This document shows, piece by piece, positions 46,718-56,748 of a stretch of 64,000 nucleotides of DNA. The first letter of the stretch is position 1; each line of letters starts with the position of its first letter. Below the pieces are notes generated by a model that was not told where the DNA came from, did not search any database, and saw only the letters and a program-made list of their open reading frames with translations. The DNA comes from Monodelphis domestica (Eukaryota; Chordata; Mammalia; Didelphimorphia; Didelphidae), in the NCBI RefSeq assembly GCF_027887165.1, contig NC_077230.1, positions 28,258,351 through 28,322,350 on the forward strand, written 5' to 3'. Made by a program: the position numbers and the translations under genes.

Positions 46718-47055
46718 TGTAAACGTTATTACAAGAAACAAACCCACCTGTATTCCCTAGCTGAAATTAACTAGACCCCCCCCACACACACTTTGAATCT
46801 TGTCAGATTCAAAGGTCCCTCCCAAGTGAAGGATTATCGGTCATTATATAGACCAATCTGGCTCCAGGAAGTAGTGAAGCATGGCCCCTCCCTAGCACAG
46901 GATTGGTCCAATTCAAAACCAATCCCATGCCAGAAAGTAGGGAGCATGGTCCCTCCCCCAGCATGGGATTATCCATTCAAAACCAATCCCACACCAGGAA
47001 GTAGTAGGGATGGACTCCTGAGGCATGCAGGGGGGATGCAGTTCCCCAGGTCACA
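46718..47055 (-). mobile_element. Probable solo LTR (fossil) with tandem CCAAT repeats
   Basis: The minus strand could start TGTGACCTGGGG and end CGTTTACA. Its upstream half has two copies of a 63-66-bp unit (46864-46992) plus a partial one, each with ATTGG/CCAAT boxes and a GGGAGGG motif, followed by ATTGGTCTATATAATG, a CCAAT plus TATA pair. This is an LTR promoter layout. Flanking bases (CTTT/TTTT) match only in part. Confidence 0.5.
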
Positions 47056-47639
47056 TTTTGAAACTGTACTCAAAATATCCTTTCTTTCAAATAGATTCAT
47101 CACTATCCTATCAACTTTAATAAATTACATTTCATTTCTTTTTTCTCCTCAAGTAGAAGATGTTACTTAAAGTTTTCCAAACTCAAAATTAATAATAAAG
47201 TTATTCCATGGTATATAAATAGTTTATTTATAGAAACTCACTTGAGAGATCACTGATGATTACAAAGTTAGCCTTGAAAAGAGACATGAATTTACAGTGC
47301 AAGAAGTTTTCAATTGGCTGTGTTAAACTGGATTTGGGGTAGTTTTGTTTTTATTTAATTCTGTTGCTCTCATACTTCTAGAACTGCATGGATTTTGACT
47401 AATGTGGGTAATGTCAATATGCTGAAACTCCCTCTGCCTTTCCTGAGGCAGATCAGTAACTCAGCTGTAACTGGAATTACTTGCTTATAGCTATTATTAG
47501 TGATAAGATTTTCACCTAAGTCTTCTTTACTGTGAAGATGACCATTTATCATAGTGTGCTTTATCTCATTGGGTAAAGATATTCAAATTCAACACTAGTA
47601 TGTTGACTGCATGTTTAATTCTATTAAAGGATATATTTT
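47056..47639. other. Unassigned DNA
   Basis: No gene or repeat recognised. Confidence 0.45.
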
Positions 47640-47730
47640 TAGTTAGGGAGCTAAATGGAATGGTTATCAGAGCACTGGGTCTGGAATCAGAAAGATCTGA
47701 GTTCAAATCTGCTCTTAGATATCGTTATAG
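47640..47730 (+). mobile_element. SINE, left piece
   Basis: 'GAGCACTGGGTCTGGAATCAG...GAGTTCAAATCTG' is the tRNA-like head of a SINE. Its second half is at 48226. Confidence 0.7.
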
Positions 47731-47739
47731 GGTGAGTTA

Positions 47740-47830
<91 letters not shown>

Positions 47831-48225
47831 TTATTTAACTAGAGGGAGAAAGGAAATCAGGGACTAACTTACTTCTAACCCACACCAGATATTAAAATCC
47901 TAAACTTTACAAAGGGACCAAAGAAATCTCACAACATAGGAGTATTTCCTTTCATAAAGCAGAAATCCCAAAGACAGCTCTGCAGGTCCACACAAGATCA
48001 AGATAGAAATGATGATTAACCCACACTGTACACCAATGTGAAGTAATCACTCACTCAAGCACTCCTTCAAGATGGTCCAACTTCCTTGCAGTTTCAAAGT
48101 CTTTTCCTTCAGAGAGAGCCACCTCCACCACCTTGTCTTCTTCCAGAGACGCAACAGTTAGTCCCAACTGCCTCTCTCCTCAGTCCTCTCAGAATGTTGA
48201 CCCAGTCCTTGCCCTGTGGGATTGC
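47731..48225 (-). mobile_element. Probable LTR (fossil) with (GA)n, inserted in a SINE
   Basis: This block of about 495 bp separates two halves of a SINE. On the minus strand it has TTAAATAAGCC as a possible poly-A region followed by a (TC)n run (47744-47826) and a short end. I could not define its exact termini or a target duplication. Confidence 0.45.
47744..47826. repeat. (GA)n microsatellite
   Basis: About 41 uninterrupted GA units, the longest simple repeat in the window. Confidence 0.97.
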
Positions 48226-48405
48226 TGCTTGACCTTGGAGCAGCCTCAATTTCCTCATCTATAAAATAAGGTTAAGAGTTGGACCTATCTCCCAGGGTTG
48301 TCATGAGTATCAAGTGAAATTATATCTATTAAGTTGTTAGTACAGTGTCTGGCATATAGTAGGTATTATGTAAACGATTGTTATTACTATAATAATTACA
48401 AATGT
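48226..48405 (+). mobile_element. SINE, right piece
   Basis: 'CCTCAATTTCCTCATCTATAAAATAAGG...GTACAGTGTCTGGCATATAGTAGG' is the SINE/MIR 3' half, continuing 47640-47730. Confidence 0.7.
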
Positions 48406-48767
48406 TAATAATATTAGTTAAATGATGTAATCAGCCACCACATACTAGTGGATTTAAAAAAATTCCTATCATGATATCATGCCTGGATGAAGACAAAAAA
48501 TTTAATAAAACTTCTAATACAGTAGTAAGTATACTTTTCCTACTCCATTCTAGTAACTATCGCTGAGTTCTATGCAACCAAGCTTCTTTAATTCAAAAAA
48601 TGTGGAATGATTGTTTTAGAGTAAGAAGTAGGGATTAGAATAAATTTTTTTTCAATCCCTTTATCACTATCTTGGAAAACTGGTCATCCAGTCTCTGGGT
48701 CTAACAAAGTATACTATTTCATTATTGGAAAATTTCATTTGTTAGAAAGTTATTCTTTTCACTCTCA

Positions 48768-49033
48768 GAATCAGAGAGGTGGCACAGTGAATAAAGCACT
48801 GAGCCTGAGATCAGAAAGATCGGAGTTCAAGGTGTGTCCTCTGATCCTTATTAGCTATGTGACTGTGGACGAAGTCACTTAACTTCTATTTAACTCAGTT
48901 TCCTCAACTGTAAAATAAGGTAATAGCACCTAACTCCCAAATCAGTTTTGAGAATCAAATTAAATGCTGTTTTTAAAGTGCACAGTATAGTTTCTGGCAC
49001 ACAATAGTTGTCTAATAAATGTTTTTTTTTTTT
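48768..49033 (+). mobile_element. MIR-type SINE, full length
   Basis: 'GGTGGCACAGTGAATAAAGCACTGAGCC' head, 'GAGTTCAAGG', 'GTCACTTAAC', 'CTCAGTTTCCTCAACTGTAAAATAAGG' and 'TTTCTGGCACACAATAG...TAATAAATG' tail. Confidence 0.85.
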
Positions 49034-49035
49034 CT

Positions 49036-49175
49036 GTCTTTATGTTGAGAAAACTGAGGCAGACTGAGAGGTTTAGTGGCCTGCTCAAGGTCTCAGAACT
49101 AGTGACTGAAAATGAATTTGAACTCAAAATTTTTTGACCTAGGCTTAGCACTCTATCCATTATTCTATGTAACTG
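49036..49175 (-). mobile_element. SINE fragment
   Basis: 'GAAAACTGAGGCAGACTGAGAGG...GACCTAGGCTTAGCACTCTATCC' is a minus-strand SINE next to the plus-strand one. Confidence 0.75.
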
Positions 49176-50127
49176 GATAATTTAAAAATAGACCAAAGGG
49201 TATCTGGATTTTATGAAAGATTTGATGAAACTTCAAGAACTATGCAGGCATATCCCATGCCAAATGGAAATTTATATTTCTCTGACAAAATATACTTTCA
49301 GTGGCATCCAGCAACCAACCACATATTTCAAAAGGAGACATTTCTTTTAGTGATATTATTTGAAAGAGTGCTTGAAAGCATTTCTAAATGCTGACTTGGG
49401 CTGTGTTTTTCTATGAGTTTGTTTCGAAGTTGACCTAGTATATGATTTTGTCCCCATTTTTCTTCCCATCTCCTCTATTATTGAAAGAAGAAACACAAAA
49501 TTAAAAACAAACACACACACACACACACATATACACATTGTTGTACTTTATATACAGCAGCTTTGAGTAGATGATTCTTGCTAAAGCCATAATAAGAATC
49601 TATAAGATGCCTCGTATCCCTAACTTGACACAAAATTTGTTGGTGAGGTCAATAGGTACAATAGCTTTTATATCATGCTCATCTCATAGGGGGAAATTAC
49701 CCTGCCTATAAAGTACTGGTGCCTCATTTGATTATTCCAGTGGCACTAGTCCCCAGATGGTTTCAAAAGTTACCCGATTTCATTTGTATGTCCTCTCAAT
49801 TCTGCTTCATATGATATTCTATAGCTTTTTAGACTGTACATGATGGACTCTGCCTGCCCAAGATCAAAGAGGGTGTTATAGCTATGATTTGGAACCAATA
49901 TCCAAGTTTGAGGAGATGTGATTCATATCAAATGTCCTCTTATAAAAGAGGCTTTATGCCTCCATGTTTGGGGTCATAGTCTCTATACGCGGACACAAAT
50001 TTTTATATTTCTATATATTTTATCTATTTATTTATATCTACATAAGTATATAGATATAGATATATAAATATATGTGTTTATATTTTTTCCTGGGGTGTTT
50101 AATAGAGATTAAAATGAGAAAAAGCTT
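49176..50127. other. Unassigned DNA
   Basis: A dispersed 60-base similarity to 46060 lies at 49392-49450, and there is a (CA)n at about 49505-49530. No gene. Confidence 0.45.
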
Positions 50128-50142
50128 CTGAAAAGCAACTTG
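50128..50142. repeat. Target-site duplication, left
   Basis: CTGAAAAGCAACTTG, identical to 50663-50677. Confidence 0.93.
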
Positions 50143-50662
50143 GGGGAGGCAGAGCCAAGATGGCGGCTTAGCAGGAGGAAAAGTTGGAACCTTTCAGAAA
50201 GTTATTACAAAGCATCTCAAAAGGAAAGGGGTCAAAACAAGACAAGTGAATGGGGGCTCTTCCACTAGACACAACTTGAGGTGGTGAGACTGAATTCCTA
50301 CGCTCTAAGGGGGCAAAACGGTACAAGGGACTACCCTCCCCCCACTCACCCCGGCAGTGAGAACCAGGGCTAGGGAAATCTCCAAATTCTTGGGGGCTGG
50401 CTGAAAGCACCACAAAATCACCCTCGAGGGCTGCGCCAACCCTGGGCAGTGACCCTCGAAGAAGAGCAGGGAGCTGGCTCCCTTAAAGCAGCAGCAGTGG
50501 CCCAGCAGCTGAGGAAGATAGCCTCAGGGCAAAATGGCGGGCTACACTAGAGACACACCCTTGAAAATATCAGCCACAGGGAGGTGGAGTTCAGAGCTGT
50601 GGCAGTTATAGCCGCAGTGGTAGCAGCAGCAGCAGCAGCCCCTGAGGGAGCAGCAGCAGCAA
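50143..50662 (+). mobile_element. Isolated L1 5' UTR insertion, 520 bp
   Basis: It begins GGGGAGGCAGAGCCAAGATGGCGGC, the usual start of an L1 5' UTR with a YY1-type CAAGATGGC site. It is GC-rich compared with its surroundings and has a second CAAAATGGCGGG near 50530. It ends in GCAGCAGCAGCAA with no ORF1, no 3' UTR and no poly-A tail. Identical 15-bp repeats flank it directly. The repeats indicate integration by L1-type target priming, but from a template holding only the 5' end. No L1 open frame is present. Confidence 0.85.
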
Positions 50663-50677
50663 CTGAAAAGCAACTTG
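50663..50677. repeat. Target-site duplication, right
   Basis: CTGAAAAGCAACTTG, identical to 50128-50142. Confidence 0.93.
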
Positions 50678-50764
50678 AAATTATACAAATTAAGTGATAT
50701 TAAAATGTCCCTGCCTTCAACACAAGGAATTCCATTTTAGGCTTATCACTCAAAAAGGCCACTA

Positions 50765-51225
50765 ATAAAAAGAAAGAAAAGGCATATGTACAACAAAATA
50801 CTTATAGTCAGGCATTTTATGGCAGCATGGAATGACTTACATTAACTGCTGTATAGGAAAGTAATCAGAGCCATTAAAATGGCATAGACAATTACTACAA
50901 CAATATAAAGGGAAAGAGCAAAACCAGAAAAAATATGGGTACACAATTACAGAAACAAATGTGGCTCAAAAAAAGAGATATGAAAAGATACCTCCTCCTA
51001 TGCTATTGCAAAAGTGGTGGGCAAGTAGTGTAGAAAATTTCAATTTCTCAGGTTTTCTTTGTTTTGAATAGTTTTGCTGAATTTTTTTTTTGCCTTTTCA
51101 CTTTTAGTTTTTGTTCTATTGAATGACTCCCTAGGAAGGGGGGCAGGGAATGTCAAAAGAGAGGAAATTGAATTATAAAAAGACACAAAGAAAATGTATT
51201 TTAAAATTTTTTAAAGAAACCTTCA
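50765..51225 (+). mobile_element. Probable old LINE 3' end
   Basis: 'ATGTACAACAAAATACTTATAG', then a decayed 'AGCAAAACCAGAAAAA' and a T-rich end 'GTTTTGCTGAATTTTTTTTT...GACTCCCTAGGAAGG' resemble 3' ends of old L1-like LINEs. No coding frame remains. Confidence 0.45.
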
Positions 51226-51844
51226 GTGACATCTATTATGCCACGTAAGCATATCTAAATAAGAAATTGATGAGAAGTGATTTCACTTTATATGAGAAAG
51301 TTGTATAGAAATAAAAGGCTGAAGTGGAAGAGCAGAATCAAAATAAAATCAGGAGAAGAAGCTGATGGGGGAAAATGTGTGAAGCCTTGGGTGTCACTTA
51401 GTTATATTCGGGAAATGTCATTAGCACAAAGAAAGGGTATGATGCCTGAAAACATCCATCAGAATGCTTTATTAGCCATTATTCATTGATTTAAGTTGTC
51501 AGAGTAACTACTAAGTCTTGCTTATGCTATATATCATAAAAAGCAAATTCAGCAGTCCTGGGAGCAAATGCCATTCTACTGTGTTCAGCTAACAAATTGC
51601 ACATGGGAGATCTCAAATGTGATCATTTAGTCAGTCACTCTATATAGGGCTGTCACTAAGTGATTTACCACCTTATGTGAATGCTGATCATGCTTCCCCT
51701 GGGGGTACATATCAGAGATGAGAGAAAGGAGATCAAAGTAGGATTAGAGTTGGGGAGGGGATAATGACAAAAAAAGTCAGAAGGAAGAAAATAAGGTTAC
51801 GAAATAAAACAAATGTATTGAATGAACAAATCTTGATTAGAGTG
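51226..51844. other. Unassigned DNA
   Basis: A 70-codon frame at 51277-51489 has no recognisable features. Otherwise no repeat was recognised. Confidence 0.45.
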
Positions 51845-52050
51845 GGAGCATGAATAGTGGGCTAGTCTTAGAGATAATACACTTGGATTCAAATTTGACA
51901 TCAGACATTTTCTGGTTATGAGATTATGGACAAGCCACTTAACATGTGGAGCCTCATGTTTTTCATCTGAAGTATTTACACTATTTTATTTTCTGGGGTG
52001 TTCTGGGTAAACAATTTATAAACCTTAAAGAGATAAATACATGTTAATTA
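51845..52050 (+). mobile_element. MIR-like SINE
   Basis: 'GGGAGCATGAATAGTGGGC...TTCAAATTTGACATCAGACATTTTC...CAAGCCACTTAAC' is a diverged SINE. Confidence 0.65.
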
Positions 52051-52457
52051 TAATTATTGACTTTGACATTTAATCTTGTTTTGAGGGATTGAGAAGATGG
52101 TGAAAATCCCACCTACAGACACCATTGCTGTCACTGTAAGTAGGAGCAATCCTAAACTGTTAACATGATGTTCATGCGGTAATATCACATAAAGGACAGA
52201 GCAACCTAGGTATATGCAGCAGTTTATCCCATTGATGATGGTTGAGTACATAGATTTCTCTCCCCTTTTTTGCAGTTATCTGAAGTTTCTCAGTTACAAC
52301 TAACTTCCCTGTTAGAGATGCAGAATCCTTTGGAGGGAGAGGTACTGCTGTAGGCTATGGTAGTGGTAGCAGTTATTCATCACAGTTGTAGTCTAAGTCA
52401 CAGACATGGTCGCAAGAGTTTTAGGGAGAAGAGGAAAAGGAGGAAATAGTAGTAGAA
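52051..52457. other. Unassigned DNA
   Basis: No gene or recognised repeat. Confidence 0.45.
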
Positions 52458-52754
52458 TGTAAAAATTAAAATTAATGTCAAATAATTTCAATATTATATT
52501 TTAAGAGATTTATTAATGATCAGTAGAAATAAAGGAATAAAAAGGTAAAAAAAAAAAAACAAACATGTGCCCATGGCTAATCTATCTGTTCAAAAAGCCT
52601 GTTTACCACCACAGTCTTAACCCAAGAAGGAAAGAGAACAAGATCAGGAACCCCACTAAATTTATCCCTCACTCTACAGGAAGTACATAACAACAGGAAG
52701 TCAGTGGGTTCCTGGGAAATGCAGTTTTTAGGATAACAGATTTCCAATTATACA
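52458..52754 (-). mobile_element. Solo LTR (fossil), 297 bp, AGAA duplication
   Basis: On the minus strand it runs TGTATAATTGGAAATC to ATTTTTACA and is flanked by AGAA (52454-52457, 52755-52758). It shares termini, the 'CCCAGGAACCC/CCCCAGAAGTCC' block, 'GCCATGGGCACATG' and 'CTTTATTTC..TAATAAA' with the elements at 35532 and 63334. Confidence 0.8.
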
Positions 52755-52804
52755 AGAAGTAATAGAAGTTGTAGGAATAATAATAATAAAAGTTGTTGTT
52801 CTTA

Positions 52805-53465
52805 CACTGTTACCATCCTACTGCAGACTCGTTTGCAATAGTCTCTTGGTTGAACTGATACTTCAAATGTCTCTCCATTTCAATCCAGCCTCCTTCAAGC
52901 TTTCCTAGTGATCTTCCTGAAATGCAAGTTGACCATATCACTGCTCTCCACCTGTATTCAAAGGAATCTAGTGGCTCTTATCTCCAAAATTAAATCTAAA
53001 ATTATCTCTTAGGTTTTTAAAGGCCTTCCTAATCTGGCCATTGTAACATTTTAGTATTTGCACACATTATTACTTCCTTCCTCTGTCCTAGTATACTCTG
53101 TGATCTAGTAAAACTGGCCTTTTTGTTCTTTGAACTTGATCCTCCATTTCCAAATTCTGAATATTTTCCTTTGTTTTTCCCGCCTCACCCCTACTTCCTA
53201 GCTTCCCTGTTTTCACTTTAGTCTCAGTTTAAATCTGAATTTCTGGAATGGGCTTTTCTTAATTCTCCTTAAGGCCAATGTGTTCCTTCTGAGACTACCT
53301 CTTATGTATCCTGTATATATCTCATTTAAACATAGCTGTTTGTATTTTGTCTTTCTCATTAGACTCTGAACTCCTTGAAAGCAAGGACTTTTTTGTCTTT
53401 TTTGTATTCCCAGTATGTCTTGTACACAGTAGAGATTTAATAAATGCTAGTCGACCAACTGAATG
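52805..53465 (+). mobile_element. L2 3' UTR, long fragment
   Basis: Classic order of L2 3' UTR segments: 'CTTCCTGAAATGCAAGTTGACCATATCACTGCTC', 'AATCTAGTGGCTCTTATCTCC', 'AGGCCTTCCTAATCTGGCC', 'TGAATTTCTGGAATGGGC', 'CATTAGACTCTGAACTCCTTG' and 'CAGTAGAGATTTAATAAATGC'. Confidence 0.85.
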
Positions 53466-54176
53466 ACTGGATGCTTGACTATAATTCTAGTCAATGTAAT
53501 ATAACTGTTCCTCAGAGATGCAGATTTAGAAGAAGCAGCATAGAATTGCTGACTGGACCTGCATGAAGTTACTATAATGATCAGGCTTGACTTACAAGAC
53601 AGCAGAGTGTGTGAGGTTTCTTTATGCTTACCTTCTATAAGAAGACAATGTGTACTGGAATAGAAGTCAATAAATCACAAAAACAAGGAAAATAGACTGA
53701 AAGGATGAGTGCTTCCTTTATGTGCCAATATTCTTGTCATTTTATCATAAGAAAATTGGAAACAAATTGTACCACTCCTGGAAAAAAGTACCATATTGCT
53801 GTTACTCGATAGTATCCTCTGTCCCAAGTCACACAACAAACAAATTGAGGATAACACTAAGAAATAAATCCATCCCCAAACCCATATTAGAAGAAATAAA
53901 AGAGGAAAATGGAGAAATATGAACATCTAAAAAGGAAAAATTAAAGAACCTGACATCATTGAAAATATTCATCTAACACAATATCCAGCAATACTACCTA
54001 TCAAATACATGATGAAAATAATACTTCTTTATTAAATGATTTTGAAGAAGAAATGAGAATACTGAGTCTGGAATTTTTAAATATGTAGTTTTATTTTTTT
54101 TAGTTCGATAGCATGAATCTAATTACTAGACCAACTATATGAAGATAAAATATTTAAAATATTCAGACATTTGCTT
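53466..54176. other. Unassigned DNA
   Basis: No gene. Two overlapping short frames (53675-53926) have no family features. Confidence 0.45.
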
Positions 54177-55297
54177 TGTAAACCTTAAAATTTCACAGAC
54201 TTATGAATGTTAAACATTTTATTCCACATTGAGGAATCCTCCAATTCCCTACTTGAAATAATTCTCTACCAGATAGTGAGAACTCTACTTGAATGTGAAA
54301 ACTCCTTGCTATGGGAGTATCCCTATTCCACCCCTACTTAAGACTGCTTTAGGGGGAAAAACTCCTTGCTATGGGAGGACCTTGATTCCACCCATACTTA
54401 AGACTGCTTTAGGGCAGAAAACTCCTTGCTAAACAATGAAAGTACTTGAAAACCATACTTATAAAGGAAAGGAGTTCTTTGAGCCATGGCTGTTTTTGGA
54501 ATTGATACAATGGGATGTTAGGTGCCTATAAAGGTGGGGCAACTTGTAAACTACTTAGGACTAAAAGGTGAAAACTTACTCAGGGGTTTTCTCTTAATGA
54601 AATTAGTCGACACAGTAGCATTTTTTTTCTGACTTACTAAAGAGATTAATCTACTCAGCTGTGAATTCAAAATGGGCTGTCTTTTGGAAAACATCTTCAG
54701 TGATTGGTAGATAGAAGAACTTAGGGGAGGTGACATAGGAGATTTTGCCCTTAAAAATAAGAGCTCGCTAGAAGAGCTTGAAGTCATTCTGAAACAATCA
54801 GATTGAGGAGGACTCATTCTGAAACATTCAGATTGAGGAAGGACTGATTCTAAACATTCAGATGAAGGAGGGAGCTGGTGAAAGCAGCTGAGAGGATGCT
54901 GGCCTGGTGTCACTAGAATCCTTGCTTAGACAGATCTTGTGGTGAGTGTTAAAAAAAAAAAAGACTGAATGATTCTCTCTCTTAAGACTCAGGTCTAGGC
55001 CATATTGGCTTAAGGCCCTTCATACTTATTTCCTTTTTCTCTCTTTCTCTCTTTTCTTTAATTCCACATTTGTATTTAATTAAAAATTCTCTATAAAAGC
55101 CAGTTGACTTGGTTATTTGAATAATTGGGAATATTTCCCTGGCGACCACCTTATATTTGATTTAAAAACCAAGATATTGTAGTGAAACATATTTTCTGCG
55201 GTCAAATTTACTCACCCTCTCTTATATCTATCACAATTTATATCTTCCACTATTTTAATCACTACAGTTTAAGACCTCAACTATTTTAAATCTAATA
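54177..55297 (+). mobile_element. Solo LTR (fossil), 1,121 bp, GCTT duplication
   Basis: It starts TGTAAACCTT and is flanked by GCTT (54173-54176, 55298-55301). It shares sequence end to end with the minus-strand LTR at 30364-31512. It has an exact-period 60-bp direct repeat at 54298-54417 (plus a partial third unit) and three units of about 30 bp at about 54785-54870. A C/T-rich tract is followed by a TATAAAAG-containing poly-A region near 55092. No internal genes. Confidence 0.88.
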
Positions 55298-55972
55298 GCT
55301 TTAACATGGTGAATTAGAAAATTTTCCCCATAACATTTGGCATAAAATGTAAAAACATTTCAGGATCTACATACAACAGGATACATGCTGGCCATTAGTA
55401 ATAATAGTAGAAGAAAGCATATGATTGTCAAATACTATTCTTAGGGGAAAGGATCAAACACAATTAAGGCAGAGATAGCTTTAAGAAGGTTTTGAAGATT
55501 TAAGTAAATTAATTGGGAAATTACATCAATATCCATGTATTATGTGCATTAAAAAAGTTGAATGCTATCTCTCCCAAATAAAGGCAACAAAAATGAAATA
55601 TATAGAAAGGGATCTTGAAATAACAGGTCTATCCGAAATATTCTAAATGCCTTTAATCAACAACTGAAAGCAAAATTTAAAAAGTTAAGGCAACACAGAC
55701 CTAAAACAGCAATAAAATAAAATAAAATAAAATAAAATAAAATAAAATAAAATAAAATAAAAAAGACAAAATAAGTAATTCACCATCAAAAAACTTTAGT
55801 GAAGAACACATTTAAACTGTTTGACATATACTTCTGGAATTATAAAATCAACCATAAATTATTTGGAAAGTAACCTAATAAAATCTTTTATAAGATGACT
55901 TAAACACAGAGCTTGTAACTGAAGTGGCTTTAAAAAGTTTGACACAGTTATTAAAGAGGAGGAATAGAATAT
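55298..55972. other. Unassigned DNA with (AAAAT)n tract
   Basis: A pentanucleotide repeat of the AATAA type at about 55711-55760. Otherwise unrecognised. Confidence 0.6.
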
Positions 55973-56748
55973 TGTAAGGGTTAAATTAGGGGTTTTGATA
56001 AAATAAAAGAGCAGCTTTTAATTTAAGTTTTAATGAGAATATAGTAGAGGTGTAAATTGATATTATTCTTTTAAGTCAGAGAAAAGAAAGCTTGCAGCTT
56101 TTAACAATTAACAATTTAGTTTAATTAAAATAGAGATAGTAATAGAATATAGTAAAATTAATGTAGGAAAGAGATAAAGAAAATTTCCTAATGTCTATAC
56201 TAGTTATCTTATAACTACCTATAATTACTACCTAAACCTGCCTATATGTACCTATAATTGCCTGTAACCACTGCTAATAACAACCACCCCACAAAGTTCC
56301 CTCCCAATCAGTGTTTAATCCAACCCCAATTAGATTTGTCAACAAAGACTAGCCACCTCCCAAAAAGTTCAAGGAAAAAACAAAACAAAACTCAACAGCC
56401 CAAACCAAAAGTTAAAAGATCAAAAGCCAAAAAGCCCTCTAAAGGCTAAAGCCAAAAAGTCCTCTCAGTAAGCTCAGGCTTGCCCTTCATATTCCAGCAA
56501 CTAAAAGTCAACCACCAACCCAACACACTCTCAGCAGTCAACTTCTCCACAACTGCCAGCCCTAAATGTCAGCAACTGAACCCCCCCAACTGATGCTGAC
56601 CCCTTTTTATCTCCCTGGCTACCTCACTTCTTGTCTCTATGGTTTCTCCTTCCTTTCACTGCGGGCTGGTTAAATATATCTCTATGGTAAGAGGACCTCC
56701 AGATGCCCCATTAAATTAAAAAAAAGAAATAAAGAATTCCTTTCTACA
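55973..56748 (-). mobile_element. Solo LTR (fossil), 776 bp, ATAT duplication
   Basis: The plus strand shows TGTAAGGGTTAAATTAGGGG at the left and TTTCTACA at the right, so the minus strand starts TGTAGAAAGG and ends CCCTTACA. ATAT flanks both ends (55969-55972, 56749-56752). A GATAAAAAG box is present on the minus strand near 56610. The 63-codon Lys/Pro-rich frame at 56258-56449 lies inside and is not a gene. Confidence 0.65.

Noticed and set aside
50600-50662. CAG-rich stretch considered as a polyglutamine/polyalanine exon
   Set aside because: It is the end of the L1 5' UTR insertion, bounded by target duplications. No splice-flanked frame is supported.
56258-56449. Lys/Pro-rich 63-codon frame that looks like a basic protein
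   Set aside because: It lies within the minus-strand solo LTR at 55973-56748 and has low-complexity composition.
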